Shown: piece by piece, positions 49,750 to 58,328 of the stretch
Layout of the letters: the number at the start of each line of letters is the position of its first letter
How positions within the stretch are numbered: position 1 is the stretch's first letter
Origin: Streptomyces sp. VRA16 Mangrove soil
GTDB lineage: Bacteria; Actinomycetota; Actinomycetes; Streptomycetales; Streptomycetaceae
Direction: 5' to 3'
NCBI RefSeq assembly: GCF_017377775.1
Contig: NZ_JAFVLN010000017.1
Span: forward strand, 1 to 64,000
DNA length: 64,000 nucleotides
Notes under the pieces: generated by a model
The model's database searches: none
The model's input: the letters and a program-made list of their open reading frames with translations, nothing else
Told to the model about the DNA's origin: nothing
Position numbers and translations under genes: made by a program

Positions 49750-51672
49750 TTGAAGCCCCAACTCCCCCTCCGCACTTCCCTGTTGTCCCTGGCCGCGCTG
49801 CTCACCGCGGCGCTGTGCACCGGACCGGCGGCGGCCGAGAGCGCCGCACCCACCGGTACCGCACACTCCCCGGGCCCGACCGCGACCGTCGCCCTCGACC
49901 CGGACACGGGCAGACCCACGCTCGCCGTCAGCGCCGGCGGAGCGCAGGTGATCGCACCGTCGCCGGTCGGCCTGGTCACCGAACACGCCGACCTGAGCCA
50001 GAAGTTGACACTGACCGGCCACGACACCCGCAGCGTCGACGAGACGTACCGCGCCACCGCGGGCAAGTCGCGGCTGCGCACGGTGCACGCCCGCGAGACG
50101 GCGTACCACCTGCGCGCCGGCGGTGACGGGGGCGCACGCTTCGATCTCGTCGTCCGGGAAACATCGGATGGCGTGGCCTATCGCTACCGGCTGCCCGCCG
50201 CCACGACGGCCACCACCGGCGCGATCGTCCGCGAGACCTCGGCGTTCACGTTCCCGGACGGCACCGACGCCTGGCTGAACGCCTACCGCGCGGACAACGA
50301 GAACCGCTTCACCCAGTACCCGGCGGCCTCCGCTCCCACCGGGAGCTACGGGATGATGGGCCTGTTCCGCACGGCCCCCGGCAGCTACGCGCTGCTCGCC
50401 GAGTCCGACCTCACCGGCAGCTACGCGGGCGCCCACCTCACCCACACCGCGGGCTCGGCCACGTACGGCGTCGGTCTGTGGAACGACGATCCGGTGCGGG
50501 TGGCGGCGGGGAAGGCGCTCGCCACCCCGTGGCGGGCCGTCATCACCGGCTCGCTCGCCACGGTCACCGAGTCGACCCTCGTCGACGACCTGGCACCGGC
50601 CTCCCGCGTCAAGGACACGTCCTGGATCGAGCCGGGCCCGGCCCTGTGGACCTGGCTCGCGGGCGGCAAGGAGGCCGGGCAGAGCCTGGAGGCGCAGAAG
50701 AAGTACGTCGACTACGCGGCCGAGCGCGGCTGGCCGTACGAGGTGGTCGACGCGGGCTGGTACTTCCTCCCCGGGCAGTGGGAGGTGATCGACCCCGAGT
50801 GGCAGACCCGCAACTGGATGCCCCGGCTGGTGAGTTACGCGAAGCAGCGCGGCGTGCGGATCCAGGTCTGGCTGCACTACTCCCTGCTCACCGATCCGGT
50901 CGAGCGCGAGAAGTGGCTGTCCACGCTGGAGCGTTGGGGCGTCGCCGGCGTGAAGATCGACTTCATGGACTCGGAGTCGCAGGACCGCTTCAAGTGGTAC
51001 GACGACGTCCTCGCGGCGACCGCGCAGCACCATCTCCTCGTCAACTTCCACGGTTCGACGGTCCCCAAGGGCATCCAGCGCACCTGGCCGCAGGTGATGA
51101 CGATGGAGGGCGTGGGCGGCGAGGAGAAGCGCACGAACACCGCCGAGCACCTGGCGATCCTGCCGTTCACCCGGAACGCGATCGGCTCGATGGACTTCAC
51201 GCCGGGCGCCTTCCAGCGCCCCTACCGTCCGAACGTCGCGTCCGACGCGGGCGAGCTCGGGCTCTCCGTCCTGTACGAGTCCGGCGTCACGAATCTCGCC
51301 GGGACCCCGGAGTCGTACGACCAACGGCCGGTGGCGCGCGCCTATTTGGAGCAGCTGCCGCGCCGTTGGGACACGACCCGGCTGCTGCTCGGCGACCCGG
51401 GGAAGGCGGCGGTGACGGCGCGCTCGGCGGGCGGGCGCTGGTTCATCGGCGGCACGTTCGCGGGCGCGGCCCGCACGGTCGACGTGCCGTTGCGCATCGG
51501 CGCCGGTAAGTGGCTGGTGGAGACCGTGACGGACGACGGCGACGGCGGCCTGGTCCGCACCCCGCACGTCGTGCGCGGCGGGGACACGTTCTCCGTGCCG
51601 GTCGTGGCCGACGGCGGCTTCGCGGCGATCGCCTGCCGCTGGTCGGCGGAGCGCACCACATGTGACCGCTGA
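49750..51672 (+). CDS. Secreted glycoside hydrolase family 97-like alpha-glycosidase
   Basis: 640 residues from TTG 49750, with GGAG eight bases upstream; signal peptide LSLAALLTAALCTGPAAAES. An N-terminal beta-sandwich (GRPTLAVSAGGAQVIAPSPV, VAYRYRLPA) precedes the catalytic barrel with WIEPGPALWTWLAGGKEAG, YEVVDAGWYFLPGQWEV, VRIQVWLHY, GVAGVKIDFMDSESQDR and VNFHGSTVPKGIQRTWPQVM, then MTMEGVGGEEKR. The last 90 residues form the usual GH97 C-terminal sheet. Asp in KIDFMD and Glu in MEG are candidate catalytic residues; inverting or retaining subgroup not settled. Confidence 0.88.
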   Translation: MKPQLPLRTSLLSLAALLTAALCTGPAAAESAAPTGTAHSPGPTATVALDPDTGRPTLAVSAGGAQVIAPSPVGLVTEHADLSQKLTLTGHDTRSVDETYRATAGKSRLRTVHARETAYHLRAGGDGGARFDLVVRETSDGVAYRYRLPAATTATTGAIVRETSAFTFPDGTDAWLNAYRADNENRFTQYPAASAPTGSYGMMGLFRTAPGSYALLAESDLTGSYAGAHLTHTAGSATYGVGLWNDDPVRVAAGKALATPWRAVITGSLATVTESTLVDDLAPASRVKDTSWIEPGPALWTWLAGGKEAGQSLEAQKKYVDYAAERGWPYEVVDAGWYFLPGQWEVIDPEWQTRNWMPRLVSYAKQRGVRIQVWLHYSLLTDPVEREKWLSTLERWGVAGVKIDFMDSESQDRFKWYDDVLAATAQHHLLVNFHGSTVPKGIQRTWPQVMTMEGVGGEEKRTNTAEHLAILPFTRNAIGSMDFTPGAFQRPYRPNVASDAGELGLSVLYESGVTNLAGTPESYDQRPVARAYLEQLPRRWDTTRLLLGDPGKAAVTARSAGGRWFIGGTFAGAARTVDVPLRIGAGKWLVETVTDDGDGGLVRTPHVVRGGDTFSVPVVADGGFAAIACRWSAERTTCDR

Positions 51673-51695
51673 CTCCCTTTACCGGCAAGGGAGTC
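51671..51695 (+). terminator. Terminator after GH97 gene
   Basis: GACTCCCTT (51671-51679) pairs perfectly with AAGGGAGTC (51687-51695), starting inside the stop codon. Confidence 0.65.
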
Positions 51696-51798
51696 GGGGA
51701 GGCGACGCCCCATGGCGCGCGGGGCGATCGCCCCCGACGATGGACCCAGACCGGCCGCGCCGCGGTGGCCAGGCCGGCCCCTGGGGAGGAGTTCCACC

Positions 51799-52734
51799 AT
51801 GCGTGTGATCACTCAGCGGCGGCTCGGCGGACCCGACGTGCTGGAGATGGTGGAGGTGGAGCGGCCCGAGCCGCACGAGGGCGAGGTGCTGGTCCGCGTC
51901 CACGCGGCCGGGGTGAACCCGGTGGACCGGCTGGCCCGCACCGGCGAGGCGCCACTGTTCGGAGATCCGCCGTTCACCCTCGGCTGGGACCTGTCGGGGG
52001 TGGTGGAGTCGTGCGGCCGTGACGTGACCGAATTCCGGCCGGGCGACGAGGTGTTCGGCATGATCAGGGGAGGCGCGTACGCCGAGTACGTCGCCGTGCG
52101 CGTCGAGCACCTCGCGCCGAAACCGGCGACGATCGACCATGTGCACGCCGCCGCCACGCCCGCGGCCGCGCTCACGTCCTGGCAGGCGCTGGTGGACATC
52201 GGCCAGATCGGTCCGGGCCGCCGGGTCCTGGTGCACGCGGCGGCGGGCGGCGTCGGCCACATCGCGGTGCAGATCGCCAAGGCGGAGGGCGCGTACGTGA
52301 TCGGGACCGCCCGCGCCGACAAGCACGCCTTCCTGCACGATCTCGGGGTGGACGAGCCCCTCGACTACACCACGACGGACTTCACCCGGGCGGTCCACGA
52401 CATCGACGTCGCCCTGGATCTGATCGGCGGCGACTACGGGCCCCGCACCCTGGTCACGCTGCGCCCCGGCGGGCTGCTCGTCTCGGCGGTCCTCTCCGAC
52501 CTGGGCGTCACGGCGCAGGACGCGCAGGCCCGCGGGGTCCGGTTCGCGCCGGTCGCGGTACAGCCGTCGGGCGCGACCCTGCGCAAGGTCGCGGCCCTGC
52601 TCGCGGCGGGCCGCATCCGCCCGCACGTCTCGGCCCGCCTTCCGTGGGAGGAGACGGGCAAGGCCCACGAGATGGGCGAGTCGGGCCGCACCCAGGGGAA
52701 GATCGTGCTGAGCGTGGTGGCCGACGGGGAGTGA
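51799..52734 (+). CDS. NADP-dependent oxidoreductase, zinc-free MDR (quinone reductase-like)
   Basis: 311 residues of the medium-chain dehydrogenase/reductase superfamily. N-terminal GroES-like fold: LVRVHAAGVNPVDRLARTG, LGWDLSGVVESCG, FRPGDEVFGM; Rossmann domain with VLVHAAAGGVGHIAVQIAKA; C-terminal GKAHEMGESGRTQGKIVLSV. No structural or catalytic zinc Cys set, so it belongs to quinone oxidoreductase-type members. GGGGAGGA stands 8 bases before the ATG. Substrate unknown. Confidence 0.9.
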   Translation: MRVITQRRLGGPDVLEMVEVERPEPHEGEVLVRVHAAGVNPVDRLARTGEAPLFGDPPFTLGWDLSGVVESCGRDVTEFRPGDEVFGMIRGGAYAEYVAVRVEHLAPKPATIDHVHAAATPAAALTSWQALVDIGQIGPGRRVLVHAAAGGVGHIAVQIAKAEGAYVIGTARADKHAFLHDLGVDEPLDYTTTDFTRAVHDIDVALDLIGGDYGPRTLVTLRPGGLLVSAVLSDLGVTAQDAQARGVRFAPVAVQPSGATLRKVAALLAAGRIRPHVSARLPWEETGKAHEMGESGRTQGKIVLSVVADGE

Positions 52735-52816
52735 CGGTCTCTGTCGTTCCGGGGCCCAGGGGCGGACCGGCGTCGTCCGCCCCTCCCCCACCTACCGCTC
52801 CCCTCGACCGATCCCC

Positions 52817-53545
52817 CTATCGCTCCCCCACCAATCGCTCCCGCAGCGCGTCCGAATCCGCGGCGCTCAGCCCCGCGTACGCCAGATACCCGGGGGCGTC
52901 GAACCACCGGGCCACCTCCAGCGCCGCCTCATGGGCCGAGGTCCCGGCGCCGGAGAGCCCTGCCTCCAGTTCGGCGGAGTCGTCGGGCCGCCCCAGCGCG
53001 GCGTTCATCGCCGAGACCCGCTCCCCGCTCAGCATGTAGTCCGCCGCGATCTCCTCGGGTGCCACCCCGGCGAGGGAGAGCAGCACCAGCGCGACGATCC
53101 CCGTACGGTCGCGACCCGCCGCGCAGTGCACGACGACGCCGCCCGGCTCGGCCCGTGCCACGGCGCGGGCCACGGCCGCGACCCGCTCGGGGAAGTGCGT
53201 GAGGAACGGCCGGAAGTACACGGGCGTACCGAACTCCCAGGTCCCCCACCACCGGTCCCAGAACGCGTCGGCCCCCGGCACGTCACGCCCGTCGAGCGGC
53301 ACCCGCACCGTGGTCACACCGTCCGGCCGGGGCGCGGCGTCCTCGCGGTACTCGTCCGGGTTGCGCAGATCGACCACGGTCCGCACCCCGTGCGCGGTCA
53401 GCGCCCGCCAGCCGTCCGCCGTGAGCTTGCCGACGTGGTCGGCCCGGACCACCGCCCCGCGCCGGACGGCTCCGAGCCCGCCCAGGTCACGGACGTTGAA
53501 ACAGCCGTCCCACACGAGGTCGCGTCCGTCGGTGGTGATCGTCAT
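52817..53545 (-). CDS. Protein-tyrosine/serine phosphatase (PtpB-like)
   Basis: 242 residues. The opening NVRDLGGLGAVRRGAVVRAD and the P-loop VVHCAAGRDRTGIVALVLL (Cys-x5-Arg, with the adjacent acidic residue) are typical of the Y_phosphatase3 family including Mycobacterium PtpB. C-terminal helical segment with DYMLSGERVSAMNAALG. ATG at 53545 fits the family start. Convergent to the oxidoreductase gene. Confidence 0.92.
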   Translation of the reverse strand: MTITTDGRDLVWDGCFNVRDLGGLGAVRRGAVVRADHVGKLTADGWRALTAHGVRTVVDLRNPDEYREDAAPRPDGVTTVRVPLDGRDVPGADAFWDRWWGTWEFGTPVYFRPFLTHFPERVAAVARAVARAEPGGVVVHCAAGRDRTGIVALVLLSLAGVAPEEIAADYMLSGERVSAMNAALGRPDDSAELEAGLSGAGTSAHEAALEVARWFDAPGYLAYAGLSAADSDALRERLVGER

Positions 53546-53599
53546 GCGGGCAAGGACGCGGCCGGGCGCACCCCGGTTCCCGCGGCTGCGGACACGACA

Positions 53600-53636
53600 C
53601 CGCCCCCGGCCGAGGTGGGGCCCAGGCCGGGGGCGG
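53600..53636 (-). terminator. Terminator after pruA
   Basis: CCGCCCCCGGCC (53600-53611) pairs perfectly with GGCCGGGGGCGG (53625-53636), downstream of the pruA stop on the minus strand and before the phosphatase gene. Confidence 0.7.
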
Positions 53637-53678
53637 GGGTCAAGAGGCAGGCGGGGCCTGCCGGTGGACGGGCTGGGA

Positions 53679-55316
53679 TCAGCCCATGTGCGGGTACGTG
53701 TAGTCGGTCGGCGGGACCAGCGTCTCCTTGATGGCGCGGGTCAGCGTCCAGCGCATCAGGTTCTGCGGGGCGCCGGCCTTGTCGTTCGTACCGGAGGCGC
53801 GGCCGCCACCGAACGGCTGCTGGCCGACGACGGCGCCGGTCGACTTGTCGTTGATGTAGAAGTTGCCCGCGGCGTAGCGGAGCTTCTCCATCGTGGCCGC
53901 GGCGGCGGCGCGGTCGTTCGCGATGACCGAGCCGGTCAGCGCGTAGTCGGACGCCGACTCCATCTGCTCCAGCATGGCGTCGTACTGGTCGTCCTCGTAG
54001 ACGTGGACCGCCAGGATCGGGCCGAAGTACTCGGTCTTGAAGACCTCGTTCTCCGGGTCCGTGCACTCGATGACGGTCGGGCGCACGAAGTAGCCGACGG
54101 AGTCGTCGTAGGTGCCGCCCGCGACGATCGTGCAGGACGCGTCGTCCTTGGCGCGGTCGATCGCGGCCTTGTTCTTGGCGAACGAGCGGTCGTCGATCAG
54201 GGCGCCGATGAAGTTCGACAGGTCGGTGACGTCACCCATGGTGATGCCGTCGACCTCGGCCGCGAACTCCTCCTTGAACCCGTCGTTCCAGATGGAGGCC
54301 GGGATGTAGGCGCGCGAGGACGCCGAGCACTTCTGGCCCTGGAACTCGAAGGAGCCGCGGGTCAGCGCGGTCTTCAGGACGGCGCGGTCGGCGCTCGGGT
54401 GGGCGACGACGAAGTCCTTGCCGCCGGTCTCGCCGACGAGGCGCGGGTAGGTGCGGTACTTCTCGATGTTCGTACCGACCGTCTTCCACAGGTGCTGGAA
54501 GGTCTTGGTGGAACCCGTGAAGTGGATGCCGGCGAGGTCGCGGTGGTTGAGCGCGATCTCCGAGACGGCGAGGCCGTCGCCCGTCACCAGGTTGATGACG
54601 CCCTTGGGCAGACCGGCCTCCTCCAGGAGCTGCATGAGCAGCACGGCGGCGTGGGTCTGCGTCGGGGACGGCTTCCACACGACGACGTTGCCCATGAGCG
54701 CCGGGGCGGTGGGCAGGTTGCCCGCGATGGCCGTGAAGTTGAACGGCGTGATCGCGTAGACGAAGCCCTCCAGCGGGCGGTGGTCCATGCGGTTCCACAC
54801 GCCGGTGGAGTTCGCCGGCGGCTGCTCGGCGAGCAGGTTGCGGGCGTAGTGGACGTTGAAGCGCCAGAAGTCGACGAGCTCGCAGGGGGTGTCGATCTCG
54901 GCCTGCTGGGCGGTCTTCGACTGGCCGAGCATGGTGGACGCGGCCAGCGTCTCGCGCCAGGTCGTCGAGAGCAGCTCGGCGGCGCGCAGGATGATCGCGG
55001 CGCGGTCGTCGAAGGACATCGCGCGCCAGGCCGGGGCGGCGGCCAGGGCGGCGTCGATCGCGTCCTGGGCGTCCTGCTCGGTGGCGTTGGCGTACGTACC
55101 GATGACGGCCTTGTGGTTGTGCGGCTGCACGACGTCGAAGCGCTCGCCGCCACCCATCCGCTTGACGCCGCCGATGGTGCACGGCAGGTCGATCGGGTTC
55201 TCGGCCAGCTCCTTGAGCTTGGCCTCCAGGCGGGCGCGCTCCGGGGATCCGGGGGCGTAGCCGTGCACCGGCTCGTTCACCGGGGCGGGGACCTGGGTCA
55301 CGGCGTCCAGGGTCAT
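53679..55316 (-). CDS. pruA: L-glutamate gamma-semialdehyde dehydrogenase (P5C dehydrogenase)
   Basis: Oxidises glutamate semialdehyde to glutamate, second step of proline catabolism. 545 residues of the ALDH superfamily: GFVYAITPFNFTAIAGNLPT (oxyanion Asn), NVVVWKPSPTQTHAA, GIHFTGSTKTFQHLW, LVGETGGKDFVVAHPSAD with catalytic Glu, FEFQGQKCSASSRAYIP with the nucleophilic Cys, and PFGGGRASGTNDKAG at the end. Downstream of proline dehydrogenase on the same strand (57-base gap), so the pair is an operon. Confidence 0.96.
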   Translation of the reverse strand: MTLDAVTQVPAPVNEPVHGYAPGSPERARLEAKLKELAENPIDLPCTIGGVKRMGGGERFDVVQPHNHKAVIGTYANATEQDAQDAIDAALAAAPAWRAMSFDDRAAIILRAAELLSTTWRETLAASTMLGQSKTAQQAEIDTPCELVDFWRFNVHYARNLLAEQPPANSTGVWNRMDHRPLEGFVYAITPFNFTAIAGNLPTAPALMGNVVVWKPSPTQTHAAVLLMQLLEEAGLPKGVINLVTGDGLAVSEIALNHRDLAGIHFTGSTKTFQHLWKTVGTNIEKYRTYPRLVGETGGKDFVVAHPSADRAVLKTALTRGSFEFQGQKCSASSRAYIPASIWNDGFKEEFAAEVDGITMGDVTDLSNFIGALIDDRSFAKNKAAIDRAKDDASCTIVAGGTYDDSVGYFVRPTVIECTDPENEVFKTEYFGPILAVHVYEDDQYDAMLEQMESASDYALTGSVIANDRAAAAATMEKLRYAAGNFYINDKSTGAVVGQQPFGGGRASGTNDKAGAPQNLMRWTLTRAIKETLVPPTDYTYPHMG

Positions 55317-55373
55317 GGGTCCGTATCTCCTTCGGGGGGTCGGGGAGTTGGGGACTGCGAGGTCTGCGGGGGC

Positions 55374-56300
55374 TCAGCCCTTGGTGAGGACCGAGCGGGC
55401 GAAGAAGAGGAGGTTGGCCGGCTTCTCGGCGAGGCGGCGCATGAAGTATCCGTACCAGTCGGTTCCGTACGCGGTGTAGACACGCATCCGGTGGCCCTCG
55501 GCGGCGAGCCGCAGGTGCTCGTCGCTGCGGATCCCGTACAGCATCTGGAACTCGTACTCGTCCAGCTTGCGCCCGGCCTGGCGGGCCAGCTCCTGGGCGA
55601 TGGAGATCAGGCGCGGGTCGTGGGACCCGATCATCGGGTACCCGTCGCCCTCCATGAGGATGCGCACGATCCGCACGTACGCCTTGTCGATCTCGGCCTT
55701 GTCCTGGTACGCGACCTCGGCGGGCTCCTTGTAGGCGCCCTTCACGATGCGCACGCGGCTGCCGGCGGCGGCCAGGCGGCGGGCGTCGTCCTCGGTGCGG
55801 AAGAGGTAGGACTGGATGACGCATCCGGTCTGCGGGAAGTCCTTCCGCAGCTCCTCGTGGATGGCGAACATCGAGTCGAGGGTGGTGTGGTCCTCGGCGT
55901 CGAGGGTGACCGTGGTGCCGATCTCGGCGGCGGCCTCGACGACGGGACGGACGTTGGCGAGGGCGAGCTCGTGGCCGCCCTCCAGCGCCTGGCCGAACAT
56001 CGACAGCTTCACGGACATCTCGGCCTTCGTGCCGAGGCCGAGCTCCTTCAGGCGGCCGATGAGCTCCAGGTAGGCGTCGCGGGCGGCGTACGCCTGCTCG
56101 ACGGTGGTGATGTCCTCACCGACGACGTCGAGGGTGACCTCCAGGCCCTTGGCGGCGGCGTCCTGAACGACCGGGATCACGTCGTCGACGCTCTCGCCCG
56201 CGATGAAGCGGTCGACGACCTGCTTGGTGCCCGGCGCCGCCGACACGAACTTGCGCATCTTGTCACTGCGCGACGCGGCGAGGATCAGGGGAGCCAGCAC
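55374..56300 (-). CDS. Proline dehydrogenase
   Basis: FAD enzyme that oxidises L-proline to pyrroline-5-carboxylate. 308 residues: GESVDDVIPVVQDAAAKGLE, VTLDVVGEDITTV, EMSVKLSMFGQALE, TVTLDAEDHTTLDSM, GCVIQSYLFRTEDDARRLA, VRIVKGAYKEPAEVAYQDKA, and the substrate-binding motif YEFQMLYGIRSDEHLRLA near the end. GTG 56300 is the start, with GGAGGTG about 5 bases upstream. Separate enzyme, not the bifunctional PutA. Confidence 0.94.
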   Translation of the reverse strand: MLAPLILAASRSDKMRKFVSAAPGTKQVVDRFIAGESVDDVIPVVQDAAAKGLEVTLDVVGEDITTVEQAYAARDAYLELIGRLKELGLGTKAEMSVKLSMFGQALEGGHELALANVRPVVEAAAEIGTTVTLDAEDHTTLDSMFAIHEELRKDFPQTGCVIQSYLFRTEDDARRLAAAGSRVRIVKGAYKEPAEVAYQDKAEIDKAYVRIVRILMEGDGYPMIGSHDPRLISIAQELARQAGRKLDEYEFQMLYGIRSDEHLRLAAEGHRMRVYTAYGTDWYGYFMRRLAEKPANLLFFARSVLTKG

Positions 56301-56384
56301 GGGGCACCTCCATGGAGCATGAGTAGGAAGGGTGCCGCAAACCACACAAAGCGGGAACGGCACGTGGAACCACCGTGAAATCTA

Positions 56385-56419
56385 AGGATCCCTCCGATCC
56401 TGTGCCATCGACAGCTGTC
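56385..56419. promoter_or_regulatory. Palindromes in proline dehydrogenase / PucR divergent region
   Basis: AGGATC-CCTCC-GATCCT (56385-56401) and the perfect palindrome GACAGCTGTC (56410-56419) lie together in the gap between the proline dehydrogenase start and the PucR start. They are candidate sites for the PucR regulator or for the promoter. Confidence 0.5.
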
Positions 56420-56468
56420 ACGCATCTGTGGCCGCGACCTCAGACATCTGTATGAAGGAACGCCCGGG

Positions 56469-57653
56469 GTGGGTGAGAATGGCGGGGTGAAGGGTGACTA
56501 CCAGGACCTGGTCGACGAGATCTCGGCGCTGCTCGACGCCCCCGCGACCCTGGAGAACCGGGATTTCCGGCTGATCGCGTTCGGTGCGCAGGTCAGCGAC
56601 GGCGAGTCCGGCTTCGACGAGGGCGCCCTCGACCCGGTCCGCACCCGTTCGATCCTCACGCGCTCCTCCACGCCGGAGGTCCGCGCCTGGTTCGAGGGCT
56701 TCGGCATCGCCCGCGCGAAGGAGCCGGTACGCATCCCGGCGACGCCCGACGCGGGGGTGTACCGGGGCCGCATCTGTCTGCCCGTACGGCACCGAGGCAT
56801 CGTCCTGGGCTACGTATGGCTCCTGGACGACGAGCCGGGCCCCACGCAGGAGCAGCTGGACGCGGCGATGGAGGTGGCGGGCCGGATCGGCGCGCAGCTC
56901 GCGGACGAGGCGCAGGCGGGCGCGGACCTGACGCGCGAGTTCCACTCGGTGCTCACCGCCGAGCGGGGCTGGCAGCGCGACATGGCGGTGGCGGCGCTGC
57001 GCACGGCGCTCGGGACGCGCGCGGAGGGGCTGCACACCGTGGTCTGTGTGGCGCCGTGGCCGTCGGCCGATCCCGACGACGCGCCGTCCATCCGGACGAT
57101 CCCGGCGGCGGACGCGCTGTGCACGGTGCCCTGGGGGGTGACGGAGCAGTGTCTGGCGCTGCTGGTGCGGCTGCGCTCCTCGGAGGTGCTGACCCCGGCG
57201 CTCACCGCGGCGGCGAAGCTGCGCGCGCGGGCGGGCGCGAGCCGGGCCGCCGCCGGTATCGGAGCGCCCCGCACCGATCTGGCCGACCTGGCCGCGGCCT
57301 GGCAGGAGGCGCAGGCCGCCGCCCGCACCGCGCTGGCCAATCCACGTCTGGGCCCCGACACGCAGTGGTCGGCGATCGGCCCGTACCGGCTGCTCACGGC
57401 GCTGCCCGCGGAGGCCGCCCACGATCCGGCGGTGACCCCGCTGCTCTCCCCCGCGCACCGTCAACTGGCGCACACCGCCGAGGTGTTCCTCGACTGCGCG
57501 GGGCAGGCGGGCCGCACCGCGGCGGCCCTCGGTATCCACCGGCAGACGCTGTACTACCGGCTCTCGCGGGTGGAGCAGCTCACCGGGCTCGACCTGGACG
57601 AGGGCGAGGACCGGCTGCTCCTCCACATGGGGCTCAAGGCATCACGCCTGTGA
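56469..57653 (+). CDS. PucR-family regulator, probably of proline catabolism
   Basis: 394 residues. N-terminal sensing part (DYQDLVDEISALLDAPATLE, GRICLPVRHRGIVLGYVWLL) looks GAF-like; the C-terminal PucR HTH_30 domain is clear: CAGQAGRTAAALGIHRQTLY and YRLSRVEQLTGLDLDEGEDR. It is divergent from the proline dehydrogenase-pruA operon with palindromes between, a known arrangement for proline-responsive activators in actinomycetes. GTG 56469 or GTG 56487 may be the start. Confidence 0.9.
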   Translation: MGENGGVKGDYQDLVDEISALLDAPATLENRDFRLIAFGAQVSDGESGFDEGALDPVRTRSILTRSSTPEVRAWFEGFGIARAKEPVRIPATPDAGVYRGRICLPVRHRGIVLGYVWLLDDEPGPTQEQLDAAMEVAGRIGAQLADEAQAGADLTREFHSVLTAERGWQRDMAVAALRTALGTRAEGLHTVVCVAPWPSADPDDAPSIRTIPAADALCTVPWGVTEQCLALLVRLRSSEVLTPALTAAAKLRARAGASRAAAGIGAPRTDLADLAAAWQEAQAAARTALANPRLGPDTQWSAIGPYRLLTALPAEAAHDPAVTPLLSPAHRQLAHTAEVFLDCAGQAGRTAAALGIHRQTLYYRLSRVEQLTGLDLDEGEDRLLLHMGLKASRL

Positions 57654-58232
57654 CGAGGCCCGCACCGCGGCGTCCACCAACTGCCGCAGCCCTTCGGTGA
57701 GTTCGTCGGCCGTCGGGGCCGTCTCCGGGTCGAGCATGTGCTGCGCGATGATCCCGGACATCAGCGCCATGTAGAACTTGCCCAGGGTGTCGACGCTCGG
57801 GTCGTCGGCCGGCGGCTCCTCGCCGCCCATGAACATGGGGATGACCCCGCGCCCGCCCTCGCGCTGCGCCTGGGCGACGAAGTCGCGGGCCGCGGGCATC
57901 TTGTCCCCGATGACCATCAGCTCCATGCCCAGGTGCCAGATGGAGCCGGGCTTGCCCATGGTGTCGATGACGTTCGCCCACACCTCGTGGAACCGCTCCA
58001 ACGAACCGGCGGGCGCGCTCAGTTCACCACCGCGGTCGAAGTCGTCGGAGTGCTCCTCGACCAGTGCGATGTAGGCCTGCGCGAGCAGCAGGTCCTTCGA
58101 CCCGTAGTGGTAGCCGATGGACGCCAGGTTCGTCCCCGACTCCTTGACGATGTCGCGCGCCGTCGTGCGCGCGAACCCCTTCTCCATCAGACAGCGCTTG
58201 GCGCCTTCCAGCAGATCTTCACGGTGTCCCAT
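57642..58232 (-). CDS. TetR-family repressor of efflux gene
   Basis: 196 residues with HTH LLEGAKRCLMEKGFARTTAR then DIVKESGTNLASIGYHYGSKDLLLAQ. Divergent from a DHA2 drug transporter with operator-like repeats between, so it probably represses the transporter and itself. Its 3' end overlaps the PucR gene by 12 bp, convergently. Confidence 0.92.
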   Translation of the reverse strand: MGHREDLLEGAKRCLMEKGFARTTARDIVKESGTNLASIGYHYGSKDLLLAQAYIALVEEHSDDFDRGGELSAPAGSLERFHEVWANVIDTMGKPGSIWHLGMELMVIGDKMPAARDFVAQAQREGGRGVIPMFMGGEEPPADDPSVDTLGKFYMALMSGIIAQHMLDPETAPTADELTEGLRQLVDAAVRASSQA

Positions 58233-58282
58233 GGCGCCACCCTACTCAGGTTCCAGACGAACGTCTTATACAAGTGTTCCAT

Positions 58283-58317
58283 ACGCTCGTACTAGACAAG
58301 CGTTTAAGACGCTCGTA
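58283..58317. promoter_or_regulatory. Operator-like repeats between TetR and MFS genes
   Basis: ACGCTCGTA occurs at 58283-58291 and 58309-58317 in direct orientation, 26 bp apart. Between and overlapping them is AGCGT-TTAAG-ACGCT (58299-58313), a palindrome. The downstream copy ends at the first base of an ATG (58317), so binding would block transcription or start. Confidence 0.55.
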
Positions 58318-58328
58318 TGGTTCCTGTC

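Noticed and set aside
53199..56378. Very long plus-strand open frame (1059 codons)
   Set aside because: It is antisense to pruA and proline dehydrogenase, which have complete, well recognised motifs. The frame is open only because GC-rich genes lack stop codons in certain antisense frames; composition is Val/Gly/Arg-rich without domains.
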